A stretch of 64,000 bases of DNA, taken from Dacryopinax spathularia (taxonomy: Eukaryota; Basidiomycota; Dacrymycetes; Dacrymycetales; Dacrymycetaceae). The notes under the pieces were generated by a model. That model made no database searches. It was not told the DNA's origin and saw nothing but the letters and a program-made list of their open reading frames with translations. The position numbers and the translations under genes are program-made. Position 1 is the first letter of the stretch. The number at the start of each line of letters is the position of its first letter. Below, one piece after another: positions 36,482-48,475 of the stretch. The DNA lies in assembly GCA_037974965.1 (NCBI GenBank), contig JBBPFI010000001.1, positions 3,038,001-3,102,000 of the forward strand, given 5' to 3'.

Positions 36482-37655
36482 CACGGACCGCTTCGGTGGA
36501 AGGAGCGGAGGGACCGGCAAGCCGTTCACAGCGCAAGTCCGTTTCACAGAAGGGAGCCCTGAAACCACTGGGTGACGATTGGTAGCAGAGAAGAGACAGC
36601 GGCGGCGCGTCGTATTGAAGCAGTAGACACTGGGGCAAGAGTGCTTGTCCTCTGTGGTACGATAATGGTACTCCCACGTGGGAGCCTAGCTTGCCTGTAA
36701 GTTTACCAAGATGCTGGAGAGGAGACGCATGACGCCCTTCTCCGCACGTGATCCATTTGAACAACAACAAGTTTCGACACAGGAGTTCCTCTCCTTCGGC
36801 GGGTAATTGGGCTGTGGAATGCGTAAAATATGAATAATACCCGCTGTAAGTGAGATCCATACTGTAGCACACCTAGGTAGGAGTTCTTTTAGATGCGCGG
36901 ACTACTTCATTAACTTGAGCGAAGATGTCGCCTTTGATTCGTGTAGAATGTTGTCCCAGACCGTCGATGAGTACGAGATGGTAAGTCTGCAGGACATCGC
37001 TCTTTGGTTTCATAACTTTCCGAACATAATTGTACTGTATATGAGCAGTTATTTTAATGACAGATGATCATCGAGGTGCGCTGACTGCCCTGGTTCCTCG
37101 GTTCCGGTCGGTCTTGCGGAAGCAATCCCGGTAGGTTGCCCAAGTTTTCCTCCACGTCCCCTCAACGATCGCGTCCTGTGTCGCCGACCCACAACACCCT
37201 CTCCTCGTCCACCCTTCTCACAACTGAGGTCGTATAACCCCGTTGTTGCTCGTCAACTGCAAGCAGGAATAGACGAGTTGTTACTGTTCTCTTTCTTGCT
37301 TGCGTGGTCCAGTCGTCCGGTGCCTTGTCCTCGTCCCGTCCCCGTCCCGTCCTAGCCCGGTTGTGCAGCTAAGAGTGTCCTGTCAACGGCTCGTACTTCC
37401 GCTGCTCGACTCCATCAGCATCGCCCGTCGCCAATCCCCCGCCCTTCGCACGCATAACTCCTCTTGCTTGTGGTCCAGCAACAGTTCACCTACAGGACAC
37501 AGCTCATCTTGGGCCATTCCGACAGTCACGTCTGGCTACACCAGCTCATTCGATACACGCTACGCGTTCAACGGAGTCAGCAACATCTCATCACTTCTAC
37601 CGGCCAAGTCCGATAGAGTGCTTCAACCTAGACGTAAACCGCACGCAACTTCGCC
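36482..37655. other. intergenic, divergent promoter region
   Basis: This 1.17-kb gap sits between GTPase copy 3 (minus) and RNA14 (plus). It should contain the RNA14 promoter and 5' leader, which is CT-rich from about 37120 on. No repeat or RNA gene is seen. Confidence 0.4.
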
Positions 37656-40600
37656 ATGTCCGCCGACCTGTCGAACGCTGAAGAGGAGACCATCAACGCC
37701 GCGCTCGAAGGTGCAGCATCACCCAGCCCAAGCGAAATGGATGTCGAAGCGTCAGCCCATCCAGTGATCGTGGACGATGAAGCAAACGGTGCAGATGAAG
37801 ATGCAGATGCGGAGGGCGATGTCGATCCAGATGCAGAGGGAGAGGCTGATCCCGATGCCGATGGAGAGGCGGATATGGATGCGCACCCGGTCGCTGTGGA
37901 TGCCCAGCCTGAGAAATCCGAGGATGCGCCTACATCATCTGATGTCAATGGGGATGTCAACAACGAGCCTAACGGCACATATGTGCGCTCCGTGCCCATA
38001 ACCGCTGCGGCGGACTACTCCCCATCTGCACCACCGGCATTCCTTCCTTCGGTTGAACCGCCTGACAAAAACAATGGTAGCGCTAGCCCAGCAATCAAGC
38101 GCGAGTCCGAGTCAGCTACGCCCAACCCACCACCCGTTGCGCGGCCTGAGCTCCCAGCATCCATAACAGCTGCTATCAAGGCGGCGTCTGCAGCACAACC
38201 GCCTATCACGTCCGCCGGCGCCCCACCTGTAAAGGAAGAGCAGCCCGTGGATAGGATTGAGCAGCTCAGGCAGAGGATCAAAGATGATCCGTTTGACGGC
38301 GAGGCACATCTGGCGCTCATTGCAGCTGCAGAGGCCACAGGTGACGTGGAGCAGATCAAGCAGGCATACGAAGGCCTACTTGGTCCGTTTGCGGGTGCAG
38401 TCAGTCCTAGCTATATGCTATCTTTCGAGCCATATGCTAACACATTATTCGCCAGGCACAGCACCAGATCTCATACCTATCGCACTTCTTGACAAATCCG
38501 TCCGACTTCCCTTACGCCGAATCGCTGTTCGCACGCTTCCTCAGATCGTCACCCAGTGTCGACCTCTGGAAGTTCTACCTCACGTACATCCGCCGGGTTA
38601 ATCCATCTGGAGAGCAGGGTAGGGAAACAGTCAGGAAGGCGTATGAGTTTGCGCTCGGATACATCGGGTACGACAAGGACTCGGGAGAGATTTGGAGAGA
38701 TTACCTGCAGTTCCTGAAAGAGCAACCGGTGCGCACGAGTTGCACCTCCACCATGTGGTTGAATGGCTAATCTACGTTACAGGCAACGTCCACCTGGGAA
38801 GAACAGCAAAAGACGGACCTTATCCGCCGGACCTATCAGCGCTGCGTAGTGATTCCCCTGGAGAACATCGAGGCACTTTGGCGGGAATTCAACGCTTTCG
38901 AGAATGCCCAGAACAAGCAGACGGCCAAACGCTTCCTGGAGCAATACTCGCCAGCATATATTACAGCCCGTGCATCCATGAAGACGCTCCGCCAGCTCCT
39001 CGACCCGATTACCCGTCCTTTGCCCAATGGCTTGCCGATACGGCCTACCTGGACCGACCAGGATAAGAAGTACGCGATGGACTGGAAGGCGTACCTCATG
39101 TGGGAGGAATCCAACCCGCTCGATCTGGACGATTCGGCCGCACTGCTCGCACGCGTTCAAGCCGCATATAGGAAGGCGGTCGGCTGGGCGCGGTTCTACC
39201 CGGAAGTCTGGTTCATGGCATACAACTACCTCGTGGCGAATGGGAAGGTTGAAGATGGCGCAACGCTTCTCCGCTCAGGTTGCGAGGCCAATCCGAGCAG
39301 CTTCCTGCTACATTTCGCCACTGCGGAGCTCGAGGAGAGCAAGAAGAATAATGCTGCTGCTCATACCACGTTCAATAACCTAATCGCAAACGTCAGCAAC
39401 CAGCTGAAGAGGATTAAAGACTCCATCGATGCTGAGGCCGAGCAAGCAAAGGGACCAGAGATCGATACGTCTACCCTCGCAAACTCGGATCCTCTCTCGG
39501 AGGACTTCAGGAAAGCGACTGAGGAACGTGAGGAGCGGGGTCAGAAGGTGTGGCTGCGTAGGGGGAAGGAGTTCGAGGACCTCAAGGCGGGCTTGCAAGT
39601 TGCATGGATCATGCTCATGCGGTTTGCGAGGCGGGCGGAAGGCTTGAAGGCCGCTAGGACGGTGTTTGGGCGTGCGAGGAAGAGCGAATGGGTTGGTTGG
39701 CAAGTGTTCGAAGCATCCGGTGCGTGTTTCACTCTCGGATGTTGCGGATATGAGACTAACACATGCATAGCGCTGATGGAGTATCACTGCACGAAGGCTT
39801 CCGACGTAGCAGGTAAGATCTTCGAGCTTGGCCTTAAGAGCTTCGGCGACAATGTCGACTTCGTGCTACGCTACCTCGGCTTCCTCATATCGATCAATGA
39901 TGATGCCAGTAAGTGATGCTTCTCTACAACTTCTGTTAGGGCCCTGACGCCCTGCGAAGACGCCCGAGCTCTGTTCGAGCGCTTCATACCGACCTTCCCT
40001 GCTGACAAGGCTCGCCCACTATGGGAACGATGGGCACGATACGAATACAACTTCGGCGACTACGCCGCTACTCAGAAGCTCGAGAAACGGATTGCGGACG
40101 CGTTCCCGACCGACCCACCCACAAAACGTTTCGCGCAGAAATACGAGTATCTCAACATGAACACGATCCGGGACTTTGACATGGGCTTTGCGTATCGTTC
40201 GACCGCAGGACAACAATCGTCTGCTGCTCAGCCGCCTACTCCATCAGCTGTCGCTCCTCCTGCAGCGATGTCCCCCGTGGCCAAACGTCCCGTCTCGCCC
40301 TCACCACCACCACCGCCAAGACGCGACCCGCCCCTCAACAAACGCCAGAGAGACGCCTCCCCCGATCGGCGCGGTCCGCCCAAGCGCTCCCGCCAGTCCC
40401 CTCCACCCCCACGAGACCGTATGGCCGACCGCGGCTGGGTCGAACGAGACCGCGGCTACCAAAGCCCACGGCCGCGCAGCCCGCCTCCAATGGCGCACGA
40501 CGACCGCCCACCTCTCGCTCCCGCCGCACCCAGCGGCGCCGTCCCCGCTCTCGTCGTTGCGCTCCTGGCGAAACTGCCGTCTGCGGCGTCGTTCGACGGA

Positions 40601-40798
40601 CCGGTGTTTAGGACAGACGACCTGATGCAGGTGTTCCGGAGCTCTGTCATCCCAGGAGGACAGATGTTACCTGGTGGACCGCCTCCCCCTCCGGTTCGTG
40701 CGAGGTCGCCACCTCCGCCGCACAGGAACGCAGGCAGGCCACCACCGGATTACGGGCCGTATCGCGGTCCCAATTCGGGCCCGCCTCGGCGGTACTGA
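37656..40798 (+). CDS. RNA14: mRNA 3'-end processing protein Rna14 (CstF-77)
   Basis: Rna14/CstF-77 is the scaffold of cleavage factor IA, needed for cleavage and polyadenylation of mRNA in the nucleus. Five exons (37656-38399, 38456-38728, 38783-39719, 39771-39908, 39960-40798) join in frame to 976 residues. An acidic, disordered N-terminus of about 200 residues precedes HAT repeats, recognised by ISYLSHFLTNPSDFPYAESL, DLWKFYLTYIRRVNP, DSGEIWRDYLQFL, WREFNAFENAQNKQTAKRFL and NYNFGDY-type end repeats. The proline/arginine-rich C-terminus contains the conserved ALLAKLPSAASFDGP, the Rna15-binding monkeytail region. It is longer than yeast Rna14 mainly through the two disordered ends. It converges on CCA1 with 108 bp between stops. 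Confidence 0.95.
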
Positions 40799-40906
40799 TA
40801 GTAAATATACAGCAGCGAACAAAAAATGGTTTCTTGCTCCTCTTGAGTCCCGCTAGATACCCTAGTTAACAAACTCGAATGATTATCCTTATTCGATCCT
40901 TCATCC

Positions 40907-43385
40907 CTACTGCTTCCTAGGCCGCTTACTAGCCCCCTCTCCTTCCCCTCCCTCTGTCTCCTTCTCCTTCACCCGCTCAGCCTTCCCGGCAGACCCAGGA
41001 ACATCAACCTTAAGCGCCCCACTCTCCACCTGCTCCAAAAGCCAGGCTTTACATTCTTCTTTCGTCCCCTTTGGGTGCTCGAGCTGCCAGGCTATGATGG
41101 AGTCTAGGATCGTCTTTACTGCTGGACCGGGCTTGATCTTGAGGGTAGCGGCGACTTCCTTGCCCTATACCGTTCTGTCAGTCCATGCACGGCAAAATGA
41201 CCCCTTAGTGAGGGGTGGCAAGGGAGAAAAGGGGAAGAAAGGATGGACGTACGTCCAGCCGAGGCTTCTCTTCAATCGCAGCAGGCAACCCCAGCTCAAC
41301 AACCCTCTCCACAAACGTCCTATACGTCCTAATAACCTCCTCAGCTCCCTCTGCCCCCGCTCAATCAGCACCTAGGACCGCAAGCGTGGGGGGGAAAGCG
41401 ACGGACCTTTTAGTGACGAAGACTCGTCGTCCCAGAAGGGGATTAGGTCTTGTACTAGGGAGAAGGCGATCGAGTCTTCCCAGTGCGTGATACGTTTGAG
41501 GGGGTCGTGGATCTCGTGTTGTCTCAACAATAAGCCTGTTCCCCACACGCACAGAATACGATATCCGGGTGAGAGAGCTGCTCGGCCGGGGTGGGGGAGG
41601 AGGAGTGCGTACCGATCGAAACCCTCTGCGGTTCCGGAAAACGAGAGAGCACGGGGTTGGACAGAAGCTGGGAGGCGGCGAAGAGCCGGGTGGCGGATGT
41701 TATGTCGTCGTTTGATAGCTGCGGGAGGGGGGTTTAGTATCTGCCCTGCATGCTCTGGAGCGATTGTGCTCGTCGTTTCGCCGCTGCTAGGAGCGGAGAC
41801 GAGGAGAGGAGGGGACCGCATAAAAGGAGAGGCGGGGAGAAGAGGAAAAGAGAGCAAAAGAGCGGGGAAGAGTGGAGGAGAACAGAAAAGAGAAGAGGAT
41901 AGAGAAAGAAAGGGACCTACTTTCAACCCCTCCCTAACGATAGCCCCCACCGCCGCCCCCCTCCCCTTCCCCTCCCCCACGACCCCCCCCCTCCAAGGGG
42001 TCAACTCCGCCCCCAAAAACAGCCTCTTCCGCACACTCACCGCATTCTCCAGCCTCGCCCTCCCCAGCACCCTAAACTCCGCGAACTCGGGCTGCGTAAG
42101 CAGGTGGTCGAGGATTGATGAGGCGGTGAGACCGGTTGACAGGGGGAGGGGAGGGGAGGAGAGCGTGGAGCTGAGGGTGGGGGGGAGGTAGAATATTGTG
42201 GGGTGGAGGGTGAGGGAGTGGATGTGTTTTATCGCTATCAGCGGATTCGGTCCTAAACACTTCGTGTCAGCTGACCCACCCTTTCGTTCATCCCAGAAAA
42301 GTAAGACGCAAGACGACAGAGCGGAGAATGAAGAGAGGAAAGTAATTCTGGTTCTACGCACCCTTCAACATCTTCTCCACCTCCCCCCCAACCCTCTCCC
42401 TACTAACCTTCAAAATAAGCGCCTCCTTAACCTCCTCCAGCCTCGCAGCTTCCTTCAGCTCCTCGTCGAGCACAAAATTAAAGCGCGCCGCGAACCGGAT
42501 TGCGCGGGGCACGCGGAGGGGGTCGTCCAGGAAGGTTTGACGGGGCGGGAGGGGGGTGCGACAGATGCCGTTGCGGAGGTCGTCTAGGCCCTGCATGCCA
42601 GTGGCATTAGATATGAAGGAGAAGAGAGGGTTGAGATGGGTTGGGATGGGAGGGAATGGGATGAGGAGGGAGGGGGGACGAACCTTTTTGGTGTAGTCTT
42701 CTACTTGTCTTGTGTGGACGTTGAAGAAGAGGGCGTTTATGGTCAGGTCTCTGCGGAGGGCATCTTCGAGGGGAGTTCCGAATCGTTGCTACCGCCCGCC
42801 GGATCTCATATCAGCAAAGGATGGAGAGACAGACAGAGACAGAGACAGGGAAAGGAGGAGGAGATAGGAGAACAGACGCACCACCGGCACCCTGCTATCA
42901 GCCGCATAGTCCTCCGCCCTCAAATTAACAAAATCCATCTCCACGCCCAACACGTCAAACCTCGTCGTCTCGAGATGCTTGCTCTTCTCCGGATTCGCCT
43001 CAATCTTCGTATACTTCCCACACTGTACCCCTACCTCTTTACAGTACTCCGACAGCCCTAACGCGAACTGGAGGCCAGTAACGGAGGAGAGGGCGACGTC
43101 TATGTCGGAGGACTGGAGGTGGAGGAGCTTGTCCCGCACCCAGCCGCCTGCTATGCGGGCTATGATGCGCGGGTGGGAGGGATGGAGGGTGTGGTGGTAA
43201 GAGGTGTAGGCGTCGAGGATGGAGCAGAGTTCGGATTCGAGAGGGGTGAGGAGGATGGACATTCTTGGTTTTGGGGCGGGGATGGGGGGGTGGGTGATGA
43301 ATGTGCGGAGGGGGGAGGGGATGGACTTGGAAGTGCGGTGGATGGGTGGACGGAGTAGCGCGGTGCGTGTCCGGGCTAGTAGCAT
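40907..43385 (-). CDS. CCA1: CCA-adding tRNA nucleotidyltransferase
   Basis: Cca1 adds or repairs the 3' CCA end of tRNAs in the nucleus, cytosol and mitochondria. The class II nucleotidyltransferase signature is clear: ARIAGGWVRDKLL, then SSDIDVALSSVTG with the catalytic DxD, FDVLGVEMDFVNLR, DLTINALFFNV and the ATP/CTP-selecting FLDDPLRVPRAIRFAARF. The C-terminus is basic and ends SKRPRKQ (stop at 40907). The first ATG (43385) gives an Arg/Ser-rich leader with no acidic residue, typical of a mitochondrial presequence. A second in-frame ATG at residue 42 (43262) would give a cytosolic/nuclear form, as known for yeast CCA1. Several introns interrupt it (near 42880-42780, 42650-42600, 42345-42260 and others); all exon ends were not fixed. 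Confidence 0.93.
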
Positions 43386-44224
43386 ATAGGGCTCTCTCTT
43401 AGAGTTAGAGCCCGGAGGAGGTCATATAGTAAGTAAGCCCAGGAGTGAGTCAGTATGATTGACGTTGGCGCTCGTCCAGGTGAAAGCAACGATGTCGAGA
43501 GGAGAAGAGAAGGACCCTGACTCGAGGCGCGTTGGCGGCATGGCCGATGTCGGCGGTAAGAGCTTGCTTCCGTAAAGCCGAGGAATGCAAATCCGTTCGG
43601 GTGTAGGGAGTTACCGAGCTAACCCCGATCTTCGTCCTGCTTTCCACAACATCAGCTTTGGTACTGTGTTTCTTCGGCCGCTTCTGCAATCAGCCAAAGC
43701 CACCTTCGAAGCACCAGATAGAACTCCCACACTCCCCTTCGAAGAACAAAGAACGACCGCCATTGTCCTCCCTCCACCACATGCCCTTCAAACCCCTATC
43801 AACCCCGGCCCATCAGATCTTATCAGGGCCCTATCATGCCAGCAAAGCCCGTCCTCGCTGACCCTTTTGTCCTCTTACCATCAGAACGTCAGAAGCATCT
43901 TTGTTTGACCCAAACAACGCTAACGGGGTCAAACAAAATGCCACGCTGGCACTCCTCTTTCCTCGTATGTGTTGCCAACGTTCCTCGCGCTCGCGGGGAT
44001 CACAAGGCTCACTGCGTTCGCGACGCTCAGTCTCCGCTGACACGACTTGCTGCTCGACCACTATAACCGCTTTGTTTGCCCCTTCTTGCTGCTCATAACC
44101 CGCCTCCGCCCCCTCCCCCTCCCACCCCTCTCCCTCTTCCCTCTTCCCTTCCCTGCTCCCTCCCCCGCCTGCCGACGACAACAACAACAACCGCCCCGAG
44201 CTGTTCCTCCCAGTATCAGTGACG
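43386..44224. other. intergenic, CCA1/P450 divergent promoter
   Basis: This 839-bp region lies between CCA1 (minus) and the P450 gene (plus). Its clearest feature is the 12-bp inverted repeat at 43900-43937. A CT-rich leader precedes the P450 ATG from about 44090. Confidence 0.45.
43900..43937. repeat. 12-bp perfect inverted repeat upstream of P450
   Basis: TTTGTTTGACCC (43900-43911) is mirrored by GGGTCAAACAAA (43926-43937) across a 14-nt spacer. The arms are perfect. It lies about 290 bp before the P450 ATG and could bind a dimeric regulator or be a remnant of a small element. No regulator is implied by the sequence alone. Confidence 0.6.
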
Positions 44225-46671
44225 ATGCCAGCCGTAATCCCCCTAGACCTCCCCTCCCTCCTAATCCTCGCCACCCCCTCCCTCCTCGTCCTCCTCTTCC
44301 TCTACATCGCCCTCCAATACCTAACAGTAAAGGACGTCCTATCAATCTCCGAACTCCCTTCCCCTCCCGACCTCCTCTCCCGATTATCACCCGTCGGCCA
44401 TCTCCCCCAACTTCTCGAGTCCGTCCCCCTCTCCTCTCCCTCCCACTCCTCTCCGCTAACCCAGAACAGCCCAGACCTAAGCCCCCAAACGCATGAACGC
44501 TGGTACAAGACGTTGGGGGCGACATACCAAATAACCGGCTTTGGCCCGCTTGATAAGCGGCTTTTTTCGCTCGATCCGGGGGTGATCAAGTACGTACTGG
44601 ACAACCCGGAGAAATACCAGAAGGGCTGGCAGGCGCGCGCTTATGTCGATCAGGCTGTGGGGGAGGGGGGGCTGGTCATGGCGGAGGGGAGGGTGCATCG
44701 GGTTATGGTGCGTTTTTTCCCGCTACACCGTTTCTTGTAAAGAAGGATGGGGAAGGATGGAGTGCTGACTGGGGGATACAGAGGAGGATCTTGCAGCCGG
44801 TGTTTAGCAAGAAGAACCTCGATGCCCTAGCGCCGATCTCCTCCGAAAAGGCCAAAGAGATGTGCTCGATCCTGCGTTCTCTCTCCTCCTCTTCCTCTTC
44901 CTCTCCTGCCTCAGCAGCAGTGCAAGTAGACGTGGTACCCCTGTTGACAAGAGCGACATTCGACGTCATAGGCCTCGCCGGGTTCGGCTATCCCTTCAAC
45001 GCTCTCTCCCGCTCCCGCTCTTTCCCCACTCTTGGCGACGGGGCGAAGGGGAAGGGGAAGGAGGAGGAGAAGGAGGAGGAGGCAGATGACCCCCTCTACA
45101 CAGCATTCCAGAACCTCTTCGCCAGTATCTCCGGTTTTACACTAAGGATGTACATGGGGATATACTGGCCTTGGCTGGACGAGAGATTCGTACGTCCCCT
45201 TCTCTTTCCCCTTCGTCTCTCCCTTTCGGTTTCCCCTTCCCCTTCCACCTTTCCTTTCTGTCCCTAATTCCCGCATCTTTTGTATTATTTGGTGGACGGG
45301 GGCTGACATGCTCTTGCTAGCCGGATAAACGGGTGAAGACGATTAGGCGGAGTAGGGAGGTGATCGATCGTGCTGTCAAGGGGTGGATTAAGGAGAGGCA
45401 GGAGGAGATGCAGGACGAGAGGTCGCAGATGGAGCGAAAAGACCTCTTAACCCTAATGAGTGCGTCCTCTCCCCTCCTCCTCCCTTCCCCCCGGCCTTCC
45501 ACTTCTCTCTCCAACGGGTAGAGGAATAGAGCTGACAAGTGAGAATAGTTAGGGAGATCGCCTCTGCCGCACCGAAGACTCCGATGCCAGACGACCTCGT
45601 CATAGCGCAAGTCAATACCTTCCTTATGGCCGGCTCGGAGACGACAGCTTTGACGCTCGCATGGGCGCTGTACTACCTCTCCCAGGACCGGATCGTACAG
45701 AGAGAACTGAGGGACGAATGTCGCCGCGCTTCGGGGACTGGGGATCTGCTGCATCTGCATTCTGACGGTAATGGGCACGGAGAGGGAGAGGGAGAGGGAG
45801 GGGGAGAAGTCCCGTTGGACGTCATTGACCGCCTTCCCCTCCTGGAGAAAGTCGTCCGCGAGACATTACGCCTCACTCCTGCCGTGCACACCACTTTCCG
45901 TCAAGCGCAGGAAGACGACATAATCCCCCTCTCCCCCTCCTCATCCCTCTCCTCGTCTTCCTCCGGCGACGGACAGCCCAACTCGCCAACAGCAGTCGAG
46001 AGCCCCGGCAGCGCCCAGGGTCGCAGAGGCCCAATAGGGATAAGCATCCGGAAAGGTCAATACGTCCATATACCCATCGAGGGGCTTAACACCCTGAGAG
46101 CTGTGTGGGGGGAGGATGCGCATCTCTGGCGGCCGGGGCGGTGGGACGCCATCATGACCCCCGCTTCCTCCTCCGAGAAGCGCGGGTCTATGGGATCGGA
46201 AGGAGGTAGAGGGACGGGATGGACGGGGACGGGGACGGGGACGGGGAGTCAGTGGAGGACTTGGGCGGGGCTGATGAGTTTTAGTACGGGGCCGAAGGGG
46301 TGTATCGGGATGCGGTTCGCGTTGATTGAGTGCGTTCTTTCTCCTTTCGATGGGGTGAGATCCGTGGGAATGGGGCTGACGGGTCTGGAATAGGATCAAG
46401 ATGTTCCTTTTCCATCTTGTGAGGGAATTTGAGTTTGAATGTTCGAGGAGGATCGTCAAGCGGAATGCGTACGTCCCCCTCTGGCCCATCTTCCTCTCTC
46501 TTCTCTCGGCCCATCTCTATTCTGTCTTATATTCCCTCTATTCCCTCTTTGATGTTCTCTGTCTGTTCGAAGGGAGGCTGACTGGAATACAGGATGGTCG
46601 TGAGGCCTATCGTGGATGGGGAGAACGACCTCGGCCAACGGCTGCCGCTGAGGATTAGGAGGGCCGCTTAG
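44225..46671 (+). CDS. cytochrome P450 monooxygenase, basidiomycete type
   Basis: This is an ER-anchored haem monooxygenase. Six exons (44225-44707, 44782-45189, 45321-45459, 45549-46329, 46394-46468, 46593-46671) join in frame to 654 residues. The N-terminal membrane anchor is SLLVLLFLYIALQYL. The I-helix motif is AGSETTALTLAWALYYL, the ExxR motif is ETLRLTPA and the haem loop is FSTGPKGCIGMRFALIE with its cysteine ligand. It is about 100-130 residues longer than most P450s. Extra length comes from Ser/Gly-rich inserts after the ExxR motif and a Thr-Gly repeat (encoded by a GACGGG hexamer at 46219-46246) between the meander and the haem loop. I chose the ATG at 44225. The CYP family number and substrate cannot be given. 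Confidence 0.93.
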
Positions 46672-47012
46672 TTTTGGAAGGGCAAAAGACGGCGTTTCTT
46701 TCGGATTTTGTAGGGTTGTACTGTATATCATTGTAGCATGTTCCATACGCAGCTTCAATCGCAAGATTCATTGTTAAGACTATCTGCGACAATGACGATT
46801 CAGGGATCCGGATCAGCGATAACAGAGATCAGGGTCGAAGCTTATAGCGGCATCGAGCGGCATGTCCATTGTGCAGTGCGGCGAACGAGCGATATTCACG
46901 CTGCTGTCAGCCTCTTCAGCCATGTAGTCAACAATAACGTAACCGCCTCACTTACTTTACTCTCGACTGCACAGTCGAAGAACTGTTATTTGTACACTAC
47001 TTGCTTGAACAC
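46672..47012. other. intergenic
   Basis: This 341-bp spacer lies between the P450 stop and the BTB gene on the same strand. No motif or repeat was recognised. Confidence 0.4.
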
Positions 47013-48131
47013 ATGTCGTACTCGACACGCTTCGAGCTGGGCCACGCCCGGTCCACCTCCTCTCCTCCGACACCCACGACGTTCACATTCCCCCCTCCCT
47101 CGCCGAGCGCACTCACCCTCTCCCGCCCACCCGCGCTCCCAAAACCAAAACCACCATTCATAAAACATCCCTCGTTCGACTCCCCCGAAGCGGATCTTAT
47201 CCTGCGAACGAGCGACAAGGTCTCTTTCCGCGTATTCAGGCGAATCCTTATTGAGGGGTCTGAGATATTTCGCGATTTGTTCTCTATCCCTTCCCCTCCC
47301 TCCTCAGCGGCGCACGATGCAGCAGCAGCAGGAGCAGTGCCGGTGTTGGACCTCCCGGAGCCAGCGAGGCTGATAAACGACTTCCTCCTCTGCGTCTACC
47401 CCCTCCCACCACCCCGGTACACGAGCCTAGAAGAGCTCGTGCCGATGTTCGACCTCGCCCGCAAGTACGCCTCCCCCCGCGTGCTCGACGTCCTCCGTAC
47501 GCAACTCATCTCCCCCGACCTAATGCGCAAGACGGTCCCCCTCCGGATCTACGCCCTAGCGTGCAAAGAGGATCTGGACGAGGAGAAGCGCATTGCCGCG
47601 GCAGCCTGTCTGGAGATAGACATCGACAAAGCCGCCCAGTATATGGACGCGCTCTGGCCTTCCGAGCTGCGGGACTGGAGCGCTCTGGACCTCACGCGGC
47701 TTATCAGGCTGAGGGACGAGAGGTTCGAGATGGCCGCTGAGCTGGTGAGGGGACTGGAGGGGAAGGGAGTTTGTTCGGTGGGCACGTGTAGACACGATTT
47801 TGCGCAGGATTATTTTCCGGAGTTTCAGGAGGCTGCGCTGGGGGAACTGAGGAAATGCCCGACTAGTCGCGTGGTGTTTAGCGTGCGTCCCTCTTCTTCA
47901 CCTTCTTGACTTCTCCGTCTTCGGTTCTGTTTGTGAGTCATGGGATAAGAGCGCTGATAGGGCGAGTAGCACACGTTCGTGACCTCCTGCCTCAATAGGA
48001 CGGCGCTGGCGTGTATGGGCTGCGCGAGGGAGTACCTTGCGACGAGCGGGACGATACTGGCGCATCTGAAGAGAAGGATCGATATGTTGCCTGATAACGT
48101 GCTGGAGGTTGGGAGGGGTGGGGCTGATTGA
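47013..48131 (+). CDS. BTB/POZ domain protein
   Basis: Two exons (47013-47882, 47970-48131) join in frame to 343 residues. After a Pro/Ser-rich leader of about 50 residues comes a fungal BTB domain: DSPEADLILRTSDKVSFRVF, RILIEGSEIFRDLFSIP, then PVLDLPEPARLINDFLLCVY with the usual fungal LEELVPMFDLARKYASPRVL helix. BTB proteins of this kind dimerise and often act as Cullin-3 adaptors or expression partners; no second catalytic domain is present. The C-terminal half has several Cys and His residues (CSVGTCRHDF, SCLNRTALACMGCAREYL) that could form a metal site. The gene lies between a P450 and PML1 on the same strand. Its specific role is unknown. Confidence 0.85.
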
Positions 48132-48475
48132 AGGAGCTTGGCCGGTTGGTTGGCCACTTAGTTTCGTGGTTGGTGTTCCATAGGTTTCGTAGTCTGAGCT
48201 CTTGTATCAGTATATCTATTCTGCTATGTATACACCCGTTCATCGGGAAATGTTACTCCTGGTCTTTCTCGCACGACCGTAACTTTCTAAAATGTCGGGG
48301 ATAAGAGGGTAACCTCTTATAGCCGATAGGTCCACGCCCGCCGACGACTCACGCGCTTTGTTCTCCTCCTACTTCTCCTCCAAACCTTCGACGTCGCATC
48401 TTTGCAGTACCAGACTTGGCGGGCTCTTACTTCTCTTCATTCCTACTGCTAGACCTGCGTTCGTGCTGAGGAAAA
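48132..48475. other. intergenic
   Basis: This 344-bp spacer is the PML1 promoter region, with a CT-rich stretch just before the ATG (48360-48440). No other feature was recognised. Confidence 0.4.

Noticed and set aside
41487-42191. 234-codon open frame on the plus strand
   Set aside because: It is antisense to CCA1 exons and introns and has no recognisable domain.
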